Below are positions 23,358 through 33,733 of a stretch of DNA of 64,000 nt, in pieces. Each line of letters opens with the position of its first letter. Position 1 is the stretch's first letter. Under the pieces are notes generated by a model that saw only the letters and a program-made list of their open reading frames with translations, had not been told where the DNA came from and searched no databases. The position numbers and the translations under genes are program-made. The stretch lies in the NCBI RefSeq assembly GCF_016908775.1, contig NZ_JAFBEP010000007.1, forward strand, positions 62,001 to 126,000, written 5' to 3'. The stretch comes from Defluviitalea raffinosedens. GTDB taxonomy: Bacteria; Bacillota; Clostridia; Lachnospirales; Defluviitaleaceae.

Positions 23358-25130
23358 ATGGACTTTAAGTTCAAAAAACTAGTTAGTGCACTGATCATGT
23401 TTGCTATGGTAGTGGGCTTCGTTTTTGCCCCGACAGCAGTAGTTAGTGCAGAAGAAGGAAAAACAACAACAATCACCATCGTACATACGAATGACACCCA
23501 TTCAAGAGTAAACGAAGGCGTAGGATTTTCAAGAATTAGTTCTAAAGTAAAAGCACTTAAAGAAGCCAATCCTAATGTTTTACTTTTGGATGCCGGGGAT
23601 ACTTTCCATGGGCAGCCTTTTGCTACAATTACACAAGGCGAAAGCATAGTAAAGGTTATGAATGCTGTAGGTTATGATGCTATGACTCCTGGAAACCATG
23701 ACTTTAACTATGGTCAAGACAGATTGCTTGAACTGGCGAATCTTGCACAGTATCCTATCATATCTGCCAATGTATTAAAAGCAGATGGAACGACGTTGCT
23801 TGAGCCATATGTTATTAAGGAAGTTGGAGGGTTGAAAATAGGAATATTCGGCCTTTCAACACCTGAGACAGCTTATAAGACCAATCCCAAGAATGTGGAA
23901 GGTTTAACCTTTGCTGATCCAGTAGAAACAGCTAAAAAGATTGTTGAAGAACTTAAAAGTAAAGATGTGGACGCCATCATTGCACTCATGCATCTGGGAA
24001 TTGACAAAGAAAGTACAGATACTTCTTACCGTGTAAGAGATCAGGTAGAAGGCATAGATTTGATTATAGACGGTCACAGCCATTCAACTTTAGATACTAT
24101 CGACAATGAAGGGAAAACCACGAAAATCGTATCAACAGGCGAGTATAATAATAATTTAGGTATCGTAAATTTAATTTTTGAAAACGGAAAATTAAAATCC
24201 GTGGAGCCTACACTTTTAAGCAACGAAGCAGTTGCAGAATTAGAAGAAGATTCTGCGATTTCAGAAGTGATAACGAAGCTCACCGAACAAAATAAAGTGA
24301 TTACATCTGTAGTGGTAGGGAAAACAGAAGTAGTATTGGATGGAGAAAGAGAGCATGTAAGGGCTGGAGAAACGAACTTGTCTAATCTTATAACAGATGC
24401 AATGCTTGCAGTATCTGGCGCTGATATGGCTATTACAAACGGAGGAGGCATCAGAGCGTCCATAGATGTAGGAGACATCACAATGGATGAAATTATCACA
24501 GTACTGCCATTTGGCAACTATGTCATTGTAAAAGAGTATACGGGCGCTCAGATCTTGGCTGCTCTTGAACATGGAACAGCCAGCTATCCGGAATTGGCGG
24601 GTGGTTTCCCACAAGTAGCTGGTGTGACCTTTACTTTAGATTTGAATAAAGAAGCAGGCAAAAGAGTTTCTGACGTAATCATTAACGGAGAACCTCTTGA
24701 TCTAGAAAAAACTTATAAAGTAGCTACGAATGATTTTCTGGCAGAAGGCGGAGACGGATATGATATGTTGAAAGAAGGAATTCTAGTGACAGAATTGTCT
24801 GCTCTTGACGAAGTTCTTGTAGAATATATCAAAGGGTTAGAATCTATACCGGCAGAAGTAAGACCTAGAATGACTGTTATAGAAAAGACAATTCAGGAAG
24901 AACCTACAGAAGTAGTAGAAGAAAAAGCAGAAGAAACAGTAAAGCAAGTACCTGCAACACAGCCTGAAAAAGAAAAATCCACACAAACATATGTTGTAAA
25001 AGCTGGGGATATATTATGGAAGATTGGCGTAAAATTCGGAGTAAAATGGGAAGAGATTGCTAAATATAACAACTTGAAAAATCCAAATCTGATTTTCCCT
25101 GGACAAAAATTAATCATACCGGCAAATTAA
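23358..25130 (+). CDS. Secreted 5'-nucleotidase/UDP-sugar hydrolase-like phosphoesterase with LysM
   Basis: A 590-residue exported enzyme. A signal peptide ends near VVSAEEG (about 31). The metallophosphatase domain (35-270) carries HTNDTHSR, DAGDTFHG, GNHDFNYG and DGHSHS, the dinuclear metal ligands. The 5'-nucleotidase C-terminal domain (300-490) has NGGGIRASI and AEGGDGYDM. After an acidic linker a single LysM (about 545-588, KAGDILWKIGVKFG...IFPGQKL) anchors it to peptidoglycan. It would dephosphorylate extracellular nucleotides for scavenging. The ATG at 23358 follows GGGGAGGAAG; the reading from 23319 lacks a site. Monocistronic. Confidence 0.92.
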   Translation: MDFKFKKLVSALIMFAMVVGFVFAPTAVVSAEEGKTTTITIVHTNDTHSRVNEGVGFSRISSKVKALKEANPNVLLLDAGDTFHGQPFATITQGESIVKVMNAVGYDAMTPGNHDFNYGQDRLLELANLAQYPIISANVLKADGTTLLEPYVIKEVGGLKIGIFGLSTPETAYKTNPKNVEGLTFADPVETAKKIVEELKSKDVDAIIALMHLGIDKESTDTSYRVRDQVEGIDLIIDGHSHSTLDTIDNEGKTTKIVSTGEYNNNLGIVNLIFENGKLKSVEPTLLSNEAVAELEEDSAISEVITKLTEQNKVITSVVVGKTEVVLDGEREHVRAGETNLSNLITDAMLAVSGADMAITNGGGIRASIDVGDITMDEIITVLPFGNYVIVKEYTGAQILAALEHGTASYPELAGGFPQVAGVTFTLDLNKEAGKRVSDVIINGEPLDLEKTYKVATNDFLAEGGDGYDMLKEGILVTELSALDEVLVEYIKGLESIPAEVRPRMTVIEKTIQEEPTEVVEEKAEETVKQVPATQPEKEKSTQTYVVKAGDILWKIGVKFGVKWEEIAKYNNLKNPNLIFPGQKLIIPAN

Positions 25131-25144
25131 ATAGTTTTACGAAG

Positions 25145-25176
25145 AAGGAGAGGTAATCAAGCCTTTCCTTTTTTTA
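25145..25176 (+). terminator. Terminator after the 5'-nucleotidase gene
   Basis: AAGGAGAGG (25145-25153) pairs with CCTTTCCTT (25162-25170) with one wobble, followed by T-run. Confidence 0.75.
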
Positions 25177-25339
25177 TTGCACAGAAAATCCCGCCGGGTT
25201 TCCTATGCCAAAAAACCTTATTATAAAATCGTTGCTTAAAGGAGTTTAATATCCTATAATATAGTTTAATGTTATATTTGTTACAATATTTTTATTAATG
25301 AAAATAGTTATGATATATTAAAAAAGGGGAGGAAAAGCA

Positions 25340-26980
25340 GTGCCGATCACTGAAATATTATCTCGAAATGCTGAGTTGTATGGTCAAGAAACATGTTTGG
25401 TAGAAATTAATTTAGAACTTCAGGAAAGCCACAATGTTATTTGGCGAGAATATGAACTGATTGAAAATAATCCGGCAGGGGAATATCGCCTGGAAATGAC
25501 TTGGAGAGTTTTTAATGAAAAAGCCAATCGTCTGGCCAATTTATTACTGAAGCGAGGAATTAAAAAGGGGGATAAGGTAGCTATTCTTTTAATGAATTGC
25601 TTAGAGTGGCTGCCCATATATTTTGGAATCTTAAAGGCTGGTGCTGTTGCGGTACCTTTAAACTTCAGATATACAGCTGAAGAAATAAAATATTGTCTGG
25701 ATTTGTCTGATACAGTTGCACTGATTTTTGGTCCCGAATTTATCGGGCGTCTGGAATCTATTTATGATCAAATCCCACGGGTAAAAACGCTTTTTTATGC
25801 AGGAGAAAATCGTCCCAGTTTTGCTGAAAGTTATGACAGGCTTACAGCCAATTGCTCATCTGAGACTCCACAGGTTGAGCTTAGTGACGAGGATGATGCG
25901 GCAATATATTTCTCATCTGGAACAACAGGATTTCCAAAAGCAATTTTACATACTCACCGCAGCTTAATGGCTGCATGTTATACTGAATATCAGCATCACG
26001 GTCAAACCCATGAGGATAATTTTTTATGTATTCCTCCCCTTTATCATACCGGTGCTAAAATGCACTGGTTTGGCAGTTTATTATCCGGCAGCAAAGCAGT
26101 ATTGCTTCGAGGAATCAAACCAGAATGGATCCTTAAAACAGTTTCAGAGGAAAAAATCACCATCGTCTGGTTATTAGTTCCATGGGCTCAGGATATTTTG
26201 GATGCCATTGAAAGAGGAGATGTGAAACTGGAAGATTATGATCTTTCTCAGTGGAGACTTATGCATATCGGTGCTCAGCCAGTTCCGCCAAGTTTAATCC
26301 ATCGCTGGAAAAAATATTTTCCTAATCATCTTTATGATACAAACTATGGTTTAAGTGAATCTACAGGTCCAGGATGTGTTCATCTGGGAACAGAGAATAT
26401 TCATAAGGTAGGAGCTATCGGAATACCAGGATACAAGTGGGAAGCAAGGATCGTTGATGAGCAGGGTAATTCTGTTCCTCAGGGAGAAGTGGGAGAACTG
26501 GCAGTAAAAGGGGACGGAGTGATGAAATGTTATTATAAAGATCCTGAGTCTACAGCAGCTGTCATAAAAAACGGATGGCTCTTTACTGGAGACATGGCCA
26601 GAATGGATGAAGATGGTTTTATTTATTTGGTGGACCGCAAAAAGGACGTTATTATCAGTGGAGGAGAGAATATCTATCCGGTGCAAATTGAAGATTTCCT
26701 CCGTGCCCATGAAGCAATTAAAGATGTGGCAGTTATTGGGCTGCCCGATCAACGTTTAGGTGAAATTGCAGCTGCCATTATAGAATTAAAATCTGGATAT
26801 ACCTGTACGGAAGAAGAAATAAAAGCATTCTGTACTTCGATGCCTCGCTATAAACGTCCAAAGAAAATCATTTTTGATAAAGTTCCTCGCAATCCTACCG
26901 GTAAAATTGAAAAGCCTAAGTTAAGGGAAAAATATGGGGCTTCTGGTTTAGTTGCAGCTCAGGTTGAAATCCGAAAGTAA
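25340..26980 (+). CDS. Acyl-CoA synthetase (AMP-forming, FadD-like)
   Basis: A 546-residue member of the acyl-adenylate-forming superfamily; it would activate a carboxylic acid as acyl-AMP and then acyl-CoA. Motifs: A3 YFSSGTTGFPKAILH, A5 NYGLSEST, A7 GWLFTGDMARMDEDGFIYLVDRKKD and the catalytic A10 lysine in NPTGKIEKPKLR. Its closest type is long/medium-chain fatty acid-CoA ligase; the chain length cannot be read. It has no partner genes nearby. The start is GTG at 25340 after GGGGAGGAAAA. Confidence 0.87.
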   Translation: MPITEILSRNAELYGQETCLVEINLELQESHNVIWREYELIENNPAGEYRLEMTWRVFNEKANRLANLLLKRGIKKGDKVAILLMNCLEWLPIYFGILKAGAVAVPLNFRYTAEEIKYCLDLSDTVALIFGPEFIGRLESIYDQIPRVKTLFYAGENRPSFAESYDRLTANCSSETPQVELSDEDDAAIYFSSGTTGFPKAILHTHRSLMAACYTEYQHHGQTHEDNFLCIPPLYHTGAKMHWFGSLLSGSKAVLLRGIKPEWILKTVSEEKITIVWLLVPWAQDILDAIERGDVKLEDYDLSQWRLMHIGAQPVPPSLIHRWKKYFPNHLYDTNYGLSESTGPGCVHLGTENIHKVGAIGIPGYKWEARIVDEQGNSVPQGEVGELAVKGDGVMKCYYKDPESTAAVIKNGWLFTGDMARMDEDGFIYLVDRKKDVIISGGENIYPVQIEDFLRAHEAIKDVAVIGLPDQRLGEIAAAIIELKSGYTCTEEEIKAFCTSMPRYKRPKKIIFDKVPRNPTGKIEKPKLREKYGASGLVAAQVEIRK

Positions 26981-26985
26981 AAAAG

Positions 26986-27022
26986 CTAGGGGATCTGTAA
27001 TAGCAGGACCCCTAGATTTTTT
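26986..27022 (+). terminator. Terminator after the acyl-CoA synthetase
   Basis: CTAGGGG (26986-26992) pairs with CCCCTAG (27009-27015), followed by TTTTTTT. Confidence 0.85.
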
Positions 27023-27206
27023 TATACAAAATTATATTTTTGAATCGTTTCATAAAAAAGAACAAAGATATAATTGACGAATAGTGTAGGAATATTGTAA
27101 ATTATAGAAAAGATATATAGGTTTTTTTTACTATAATTCTTTATCAATCCTGGCAGGCAATGTTTTTCGTGAATGCAGCGTGCGCTTTGGATGAGGAGGG
27201 AATCTG

Positions 27207-29477
27207 GTGAAAGCTGAGCATAAGTTTAAAAGGTTGGACACTAAGGTTTTTATCATTTCTTTTCTTGTTATTACGATGATTTTCTTTGGGATCAGTAAAA
27301 TTATAATTTATAGTATAAGAGAATACTATTTTAGTCGCATGCAAGAGGATTCCATTAATTTTGCAAAAAGTTATTCTTACAGCCTATCCAAAGCGGCAGA
27401 GGCCAAGGATGTTGTCAATGAATTATTAGAAGAAAAACTTCTTGTGGCAAGCAGGGCAATTGCTTTATATGACGGACAGTACAGCAATCAATTACTGAAA
27501 GAATTGGCTGATATTTTAAAAGTAGATGAAATCGCTTACTACAACGCTCAAGGAGAAATAATTTATTCCAATGTAGATGCTATGGTTGGATGGAAGGCGT
27601 ATGAAGGTCATCTGTTTTATGATTTCATGATGAGCGAGCAAGCAAGTTACATTGCCCCAATTAAGCAGGATTCAAAAACTGGAAAATACTTTAAATATGC
27701 TTATTTTAAAATTTCAGACGATAGATTTCTTGAGATAGGCGTTAAATCAGAGAAGATTTATAATTTCCTTGGCAGTTTTGAGATACGTAAATTACTGGAT
27801 GAGATACAAGAAGTTGAAGGTGTAGCAAAGGTCTTTTTTATTGATAACCAGTTTAATATTACTAGAAGTTCAAAAACCCATTTTGATGAAAATAAGATCA
27901 TTACTCCGGAAATTAGAAATGCCATTTATGGTAACAGAGAATACAGTTACATTAGTACATATGACGAAGAAAAAGAATATCAGGCTTTTGTTCCGGTATA
28001 CCTAGAGAACATTAAAAATTTAGAGAATATTAAAATAGGAACGTTAGCTATTGGGCAGTCACTAAGGGAAGCGGAAGAAATCATAAAAAATTTAACTGGA
28101 GTAATCTTAGTCGCATTGTTGATCATATATGCATTGCTGATCTATATTATGATTTCGACATATCAAAAAAATGAAAAATTAATTCATCTGGCTTATTACG
28201 ACGGATTGACCGGACTGCCGAACGAACATTATCTTAAAGAAATTTTAACCAAAGAATTAGAAAAGAATGAAAAGGCTCGAAGAGCTCTTTTACTCATTAA
28301 TTGTAAAAATTTCAGAATGATTAATATGACTTATGGATATGATTATGGAGACGAAATTTTAAAAGAACTCACTAAACGTATTCAGAACTTAGAAGATGGC
28401 AGCAAAATACTTTTTCGTTTTTCGGCCGACAGATTTGCTTTGTTTATGAAGCATTACAGTGATCAACAAGAATTGGTGTCTGTTGTGAATAAAATAATCA
28501 AAGCATTCAAAGATCCTTTTAAAGTAAAAAATGTAGAACAGAATATAAATGTAGAAATTGGCATAGTTGAGATTCATAATAAATATGATCATTCAGACAG
28601 AATTTTAAAAGACGTATCGATTGCATTAAGCGGTGTTAAAGAGAATGATGCAGGGTATGCTTTTTTTAACAAAGTTATGGAGAATAAACTTCAGAGAGAA
28701 GATCTAATTGAAAAAGAGATTAGAGCGGCTATTACAGAAAATGATACGAGTAAAATATATCTGGAATATCAGCCTCAAGTTGATTTAAAGTCAAATAAAA
28801 TAACTGGGTTTGAAGCCCTTGCGCGGATGAGAACAAAGAAGCTTGGTTTTGTTTCTCCTATGGAATTTATTGATGTGGCAGAAAAAAAACAGCTCATAGT
28901 TCCCCTGGGTAATTTCATTCTCACGCAAGCCAGTGAATTTATACGGGACTTGACTGACAAGGGATTTAAAGATATAAAGGTAGCAGTAAATGTTTCTGGA
29001 ATACAGCTTCTTAGATATGATTTTACAGATACAATTATGAAGATTATTTCAGATACCGGTATTGAGCCATCAAGTCTTGAACTGGAAATAACGGAGTCCG
29101 TACTTTTGGGCAATTATAATATAATTAATGAAAAACTTAAAAATTTAAGGAATCATCAAATAGAAATAGCCTTAGATGATTTTGGTACGGGATATTCCTC
29201 TTTCGCCCGATTAATTGAGTTAAATATTGATACTTTGAAAATTGATCGCTACTTTATCAATAACATTTCAATTAAAGACAGCGGAGACATCATCACAGGA
29301 GATATTATTTCTATGGCACATAAACTGGGACTCAAAGTAGTGGCAGAAGGCGTTGAAGTTCCTGAACAGAAGAATTATCTTATGGGCCACCATTGTGATA
29401 GAATGCAAGGATATTTATTTAGCAAACCTCTTTCAAAAGAGAAAGCCTTAAAAATGTTGTTTAATCAAAATAAGTAA
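27207..29477 (+). CDS. Membrane sensor with degenerate GGDEF and intact EAL domain
   Basis: A 756-residue protein, probably a c-di-GMP phosphodiesterase. One membrane helix at about 14-34, an extracellular sensor domain to about 290, a second helix at about 296-318, then a GGDEF domain whose active-site motif reads SADRF (not GGDEF, so cyclase activity is unlikely) and an EAL domain at about 500-750. The EAL domain keeps GFEALARM, VNVSG, EITES, LDDFGTGYSS, KIDRYF, AEGVE and QGYLFSKP, i.e. the usual metal and catalytic residues. The start is GTG at 27207 with GGAGGGAATC upstream. Monocistronic, ligand unknown. Confidence 0.9.
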   Translation: MKAEHKFKRLDTKVFIISFLVITMIFFGISKIIIYSIREYYFSRMQEDSINFAKSYSYSLSKAAEAKDVVNELLEEKLLVASRAIALYDGQYSNQLLKELADILKVDEIAYYNAQGEIIYSNVDAMVGWKAYEGHLFYDFMMSEQASYIAPIKQDSKTGKYFKYAYFKISDDRFLEIGVKSEKIYNFLGSFEIRKLLDEIQEVEGVAKVFFIDNQFNITRSSKTHFDENKIITPEIRNAIYGNREYSYISTYDEEKEYQAFVPVYLENIKNLENIKIGTLAIGQSLREAEEIIKNLTGVILVALLIIYALLIYIMISTYQKNEKLIHLAYYDGLTGLPNEHYLKEILTKELEKNEKARRALLLINCKNFRMINMTYGYDYGDEILKELTKRIQNLEDGSKILFRFSADRFALFMKHYSDQQELVSVVNKIIKAFKDPFKVKNVEQNINVEIGIVEIHNKYDHSDRILKDVSIALSGVKENDAGYAFFNKVMENKLQREDLIEKEIRAAITENDTSKIYLEYQPQVDLKSNKITGFEALARMRTKKLGFVSPMEFIDVAEKKQLIVPLGNFILTQASEFIRDLTDKGFKDIKVAVNVSGIQLLRYDFTDTIMKIISDTGIEPSSLELEITESVLLGNYNIINEKLKNLRNHQIEIALDDFGTGYSSFARLIELNIDTLKIDRYFINNISIKDSGDIITGDIISMAHKLGLKVVAEGVEVPEQKNYLMGHHCDRMQGYLFSKPLSKEKALKMLFNQNK

Positions 29478-29483
29478 ATGATT

Positions 29484-29536
29484 GATACAGGAGATTATCA
29501 CTGAAAATATTGCTGATAATCTCCTGTATCATTTTA
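29484..29536 (+). terminator. Terminator after the GGDEF/EAL gene
   Basis: A perfect 17-bp stem (29484-29500 with 29514-29530, GATACAGGAGATTATCA type) followed by a short T-tract. Confidence 0.75.
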
Positions 29537-29592
29537 TAAATTTACTTTTTTTGTGTAAAATAATTAATATGTTATTATTGCAAATACTAGAG

Positions 29593-29607
29593 TCATAGGA
29601 TCTATGA
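29593..29607. promoter_or_regulatory. Palindrome upstream of the ABC exporter, candidate operator
   Basis: TCATAG-GAT-CTATGA, perfect 6-bp arms, 18 bases before the ATG of the exporter operon. It lies in the 5' leader, where a MarR- or TetR-type repressor often binds; no such gene is adjacent. Confidence 0.4.
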
Positions 29608-29624
29608 TCAATTAGGAGGTAAGT

Positions 29625-31841
29625 ATGTCAAAACTTATTAAAGAATTTAAACCATTTATTGCGTCCATTCTTATTACCATAGCATTCCTTTTCCTTCAGG
29701 CCGCTACAGAGCTGGCTTTGCCTGATTATATGTCAGATATAGTTAATGTGGGTATTCAGCAAAACGGAATAGAGAACCTGGTTCCAGAAGTCATGAAAGA
29801 AGACACCATGGATAAAATCATGATTTTTTCAGATGAAGATGAAAAGACTTTAATCAGCCAAACTTACAAGTTAATAGGAAAAAACACTCTTACCCAAAAA
29901 GAATATGAAAAGCTGGTAAAGAAATATCCGGCTTTAGAGCAGGAAAACCTATATATCTTAAATACAAGATCGAAAAATGATCTGGAAACAATGAGTCCTT
30001 ATTTAGGAAAAATATTTCTGATCATAAGTGCTATAGAAGAAGGAGCTTATCAATCCTATGTAGATTTGCCTCAGGGAACGGATCCTTTTATGATACTCAG
30101 ACAGTTGCCCAGAGAGCAAATAGATGCCATAAAAATTAAGATAGATGAACAGTTTAAAGTGTTGCCTGAAGGAATCATTACTCAGTCGGCGCTTGCTTAT
30201 ATCAAGTCCATGTATGAAGACATAGGCATCGACATGAACAGAATTCAAACCAATTACATCTTATATATAGGCGGAATGATGCTGTTGATTTCCCTTGTAG
30301 GTATGGGGGCATCCATAGCGGTTGGATTTTTATCGGCAAGAATTTCATCAGGTCTTGGGAGAAGTTTAAGAGATAAAGTTTTTAATAAAGTCACTACTTT
30401 TTCCAACAGTGAATTTAATGACTTTTCAACCGCTTCATTAATTACAAGAAGTACCAATGATATTCAGCAGGTTCAGATGTTTACGGTTATGATGCTTAGA
30501 ATGGTATTCTATGCCCCCATATTAGGAGTAGGCGGAGTGATCAGGGCTTTGAGGACGAACACTTCCATGGCATGGATTATTGCCGTTGGAGTAATGGCCA
30601 TTCTGACTTTAGTGATCGTTATTTTCGCAACCGCCATGCCCAAATTTAAAAGGATGCAAAGGCTGGTAGACAATGTTAACCGTGTGACGAGAGAAGCTCT
30701 TACCGGAATGCTGGTAATCAGAGCCTTTAATACGCAGAAAGTTGAAGAAAAAAAGTTTGATGATGCCAATATAGATTTAACCAGAACAAATCTTTTTGTA
30801 TCCAGAATTATGACTGTATTGATGCCGACGATGATGCTCATTATGAACAGTGTTACGTTGCTCATTATATGGATAGGTGCAAAAGAAATAGAAAACGGCA
30901 CCATACAGGTAGGAGATATGATGGCCTTCATGCAGTATACTATGCAAATCATCATGTCATTTTTGATGATTTCTATGATTTCTATCATACTTCCTAGAGC
31001 TTCTGTATCGGCTCAGAGAATTTCAGAAGTCTTAAATAAGGAAATTACAATAAAAGACCCTGAAAATCCTAAAGAAGTTAAGAAAGATGTAAAAGGACTT
31101 CTGGAGTTTAAAAATGTGAGCTTCAAGTACCCAGGAGCAGAAGAATATGTTCTTCAAGATATTTCATTTACTGCCAGACCGGGAGAAACTACTGCTTTTA
31201 TAGGAGGTACCGGTAGCGGGAAATCAACCCTTATTAATCTTATACCGCGATTTTTTGATGTTACAGAAGGGCAGATTCTTCTGGATGGTCAGGATATTAG
31301 GGAAATGAAGCTGCATGATTTAAGAGAAAAAATCGGATATGTTCCTCAGAAGTCGATTTTATTTTCAGGAACCATAGAAAGCAATATAAAATATGGTAAA
31401 AATGCCGATGCCAGTGATGAAGAAGTACAGAAAGCGATAAGAATTGCTCAGGCGAAAGAGTTTATCCTTGAAAAAGAAAAGGGATTGCAGTCAGAAATTG
31501 CTCAAGGCGGAGCCAATGTCTCGGGAGGCCAGAAGCAAAGACTTTCTATAGCCAGAGCCCTGGTGAAAAAACCGGAAATCTTTATATTTGACGACAGCTT
31601 TTCGGCTCTGGATTTCAAAACAGATGCCGCTTTAAGAAAAGCAATGGCTGAAGAAATAAAAGATAGTACCCTTTTAATCGTAGCTCAGAGAATCAGCACG
31701 ATCATGAATGCTGAAAAGATTATTGTGCTGGATGATGGAAGGATTGTAGGGATGGGAACCCATAAAGAACTTCTAAAAAATTGTGAGGTTTACAGGCAAA
31801 TTGCACTCTCACAATTATCAGAGGAGGAACTGGCAATATGA
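29625..31841 (+). CDS. ABC exporter half-transporter (degenerate catalytic site), with extracellular insert
   Basis: A 738-residue TMD-NBD half exporter. TM1 (about 14-33) is followed by an unusual insert of about 170 residues before TM2 (about 205-230), then four more membrane segments, and the NBD from about 490. Walker A is GGTGSGKST, the signature NVSGGQKQRL is canonical, but the catalytic base after Walker B is Asp (FIFDDSFS) instead of Glu. This is the 'non-canonical' partner of heterodimeric exporters. The last bases overlap the next gene (ATGA), so the two subunits form one transporter, likely for drugs, lipids or peptides. AGGAGG precedes the ATG. Confidence 0.9.
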   Translation: MSKLIKEFKPFIASILITIAFLFLQAATELALPDYMSDIVNVGIQQNGIENLVPEVMKEDTMDKIMIFSDEDEKTLISQTYKLIGKNTLTQKEYEKLVKKYPALEQENLYILNTRSKNDLETMSPYLGKIFLIISAIEEGAYQSYVDLPQGTDPFMILRQLPREQIDAIKIKIDEQFKVLPEGIITQSALAYIKSMYEDIGIDMNRIQTNYILYIGGMMLLISLVGMGASIAVGFLSARISSGLGRSLRDKVFNKVTTFSNSEFNDFSTASLITRSTNDIQQVQMFTVMMLRMVFYAPILGVGGVIRALRTNTSMAWIIAVGVMAILTLVIVIFATAMPKFKRMQRLVDNVNRVTREALTGMLVIRAFNTQKVEEKKFDDANIDLTRTNLFVSRIMTVLMPTMMLIMNSVTLLIIWIGAKEIENGTIQVGDMMAFMQYTMQIIMSFLMISMISIILPRASVSAQRISEVLNKEITIKDPENPKEVKKDVKGLLEFKNVSFKYPGAEEYVLQDISFTARPGETTAFIGGTGSGKSTLINLIPRFFDVTEGQILLDGQDIREMKLHDLREKIGYVPQKSILFSGTIESNIKYGKNADASDEEVQKAIRIAQAKEFILEKEKGLQSEIAQGGANVSGGQKQRLSIARALVKKPEIFIFDDSFSALDFKTDAALRKAMAEEIKDSTLLIVAQRISTIMNAEKIIVLDDGRIVGMGTHKELLKNCEVYRQIALSQLSEEELAI

Positions 31842-33685
31842 GTGAAAATAATGCTAAAAATAATTTTCCAAGAGGAGGCCATGGACCTATGGGAGGGATG
31901 AGGGGAGGTTTCGAAAAGCCTAAAGATTTTAAAGGGACCCTTTCAAAGCTTTTGGACTATTTAAGACCTTACAGGCTAAAGCTTATTATAGTCATGATTT
32001 TTGCCATAGGCAGTACGGTCTTTTCTATAGCTGGCCCCAAAATATTGGGTAAGGCTACCACCAAAATATATGAAGGAGTCATTTCTAAGATCACTGGATC
32101 AGGTGGAGGGATAGATTTCCAATACCTTTTAAATACGGTTTTATTACTGTTAGGATTGTATATTATCTCCGCAGTATTTTCTTATATTCAGGGATTGATT
32201 GTGACCGGCGTTTCACAGAAAGTATCGTATAATCTCAGAAAAGAAATATCTGAAAAGATTAATCGATTACCTCTTAAGTATTTTGATTCTGTATCTCATG
32301 GAGATGTACTTTCAAGGGTTACAAATGATGTAGACACTGTCAGTCAGACTTTAAACCAGAGCTTAAGTCAGATCATAACTTCTGCTACCACTTTGATTGG
32401 TGTTCTTATTATGATGCTGTATATCAGCTGGGAAATGACGATTGCGGCTATTTTAATTCTGCCCTTATCCATGGTTTTAGTACTGGCCATCGTAAAGAAG
32501 TCGCAGAAATACTTTATAGAGCAGCAAAAAGCTTTAGGAAAAGTAAATGGACATATCGAAGAGGTATATGGCGGACATAACATTATGAAAGCATTTAATG
32601 CAGAGAAAGAAGTGGTTGACCAATTTAGAAAAATTAATAAAGAACTGTATGATTCTGCATGGAAATCCCAATTCTTATCCGGAATGATGATGCCCATCAT
32701 GAACTTTATAGGGAACTTAGGCTATGTGGCCGTTTCTATTTTAGGAGGCTGGTATGCCAGCAGAGGTGTAATAGAGGTAGGGGACATCCTTTCCTTTATT
32801 CAATACATCAAAAGTTTTACACAGCCCATATCCCAGGTAGCACAGATCAGTAATGTCATTCAGTCCACTATTGCTGCTGCTGAAAGAGTGTTTGCCTTTC
32901 TGGAAGAAAAAGAAGAGGGAACAGAATCTGCAAAGCCTGTTGAGCTGGACAAGGTAGAAGGAAGAGTGACCTTTGAAAATGTAAAATTCGGTTATAACGA
33001 AGATAAAATCATCATCAAAAATTTTTCAGCAGATATAAAACCAGGCCAGAAGGTCACTATCGTAGGTCCTACTGGAGCAGGAAAAACAACCATAGTCAAA
33101 TTGCTTATGAGATTTTATGAATTGAATAGCGGAAGGATTCTTATAGATGGTCATGACATCAAAGAGTTTACACGGGAGCATTTAAGATCGCATTTTGGCA
33201 TGGTTCTTCAAGACACCTGGCTTTTTTCCGGAAGCATAATGGAGAATATTCGATATGGGCGTCTTAGTGCCAGTGATGAGGAGGTTATAGAAGCTGCAAA
33301 AGCTGCCCATGTTCATCGATTCATCAAAACTTTACCGGATGGATATAGCATGATGATAAACGAAGAAGCCAACAACATATCCCAAGGGCAGAAACAGCTG
33401 CTTACCATAGCAAGAGCCATCCTTTCAGATCCCAGGATTCTTATATTGGATGAAGCAACTTCTTCTGTGGATACCAGAACCGAAATTTTAATACAAAAAG
33501 CTATGGAAAATCTGATGAAGGGCAGAACATCTTTTATCATTGCCCACAGGTTGTCGACCATAAAAGATGCAGATCTGATTCTTGTTATGAAAGATGGCGA
33601 TATTATAGAACAAGGCAGCCATGAAGAACTGTTGAAAAAGAATGGATTCTACGCGGAACTTTATAATAGTCAGTTTGCGTCATGA
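31838..33685 (+). CDS. ABC exporter half-transporter (canonical catalytic glutamate)
   Basis: A 615-residue TMD-NBD partner. The N-terminus has a Gly-rich cytosolic tail (PRGGHGPMGGMRGGF). Six membrane segments span about 45-330. The NBD has Walker A GPTGAGKTT, catalytic glutamate in LILDEATSSVD, but a changed signature ISQGQ. Against the upstream subunit (SGGQ signature, Asp catalytic residue) this gives one full ATP site and one degenerate site, the arrangement of BmrCD/TM287-288 type exporters. It is translationally coupled by ATGA. Substrate unknown. Confidence 0.92.
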   Translation: MSENNAKNNFPRGGHGPMGGMRGGFEKPKDFKGTLSKLLDYLRPYRLKLIIVMIFAIGSTVFSIAGPKILGKATTKIYEGVISKITGSGGGIDFQYLLNTVLLLLGLYIISAVFSYIQGLIVTGVSQKVSYNLRKEISEKINRLPLKYFDSVSHGDVLSRVTNDVDTVSQTLNQSLSQIITSATTLIGVLIMMLYISWEMTIAAILILPLSMVLVLAIVKKSQKYFIEQQKALGKVNGHIEEVYGGHNIMKAFNAEKEVVDQFRKINKELYDSAWKSQFLSGMMMPIMNFIGNLGYVAVSILGGWYASRGVIEVGDILSFIQYIKSFTQPISQVAQISNVIQSTIAAAERVFAFLEEKEEGTESAKPVELDKVEGRVTFENVKFGYNEDKIIIKNFSADIKPGQKVTIVGPTGAGKTTIVKLLMRFYELNSGRILIDGHDIKEFTREHLRSHFGMVLQDTWLFSGSIMENIRYGRLSASDEEVIEAAKAAHVHRFIKTLPDGYSMMINEEANNISQGQKQLLTIARAILSDPRILILDEATSSVDTRTEILIQKAMENLMKGRTSFIIAHRLSTIKDADLILVMKDGDIIEQGSHEELLKKNGFYAELYNSQFAS

Positions 33686-33733
33686 AAAATATCATAAGAG
33701 TTTACAATATACTTACCTATTTGAGCTGTATAA

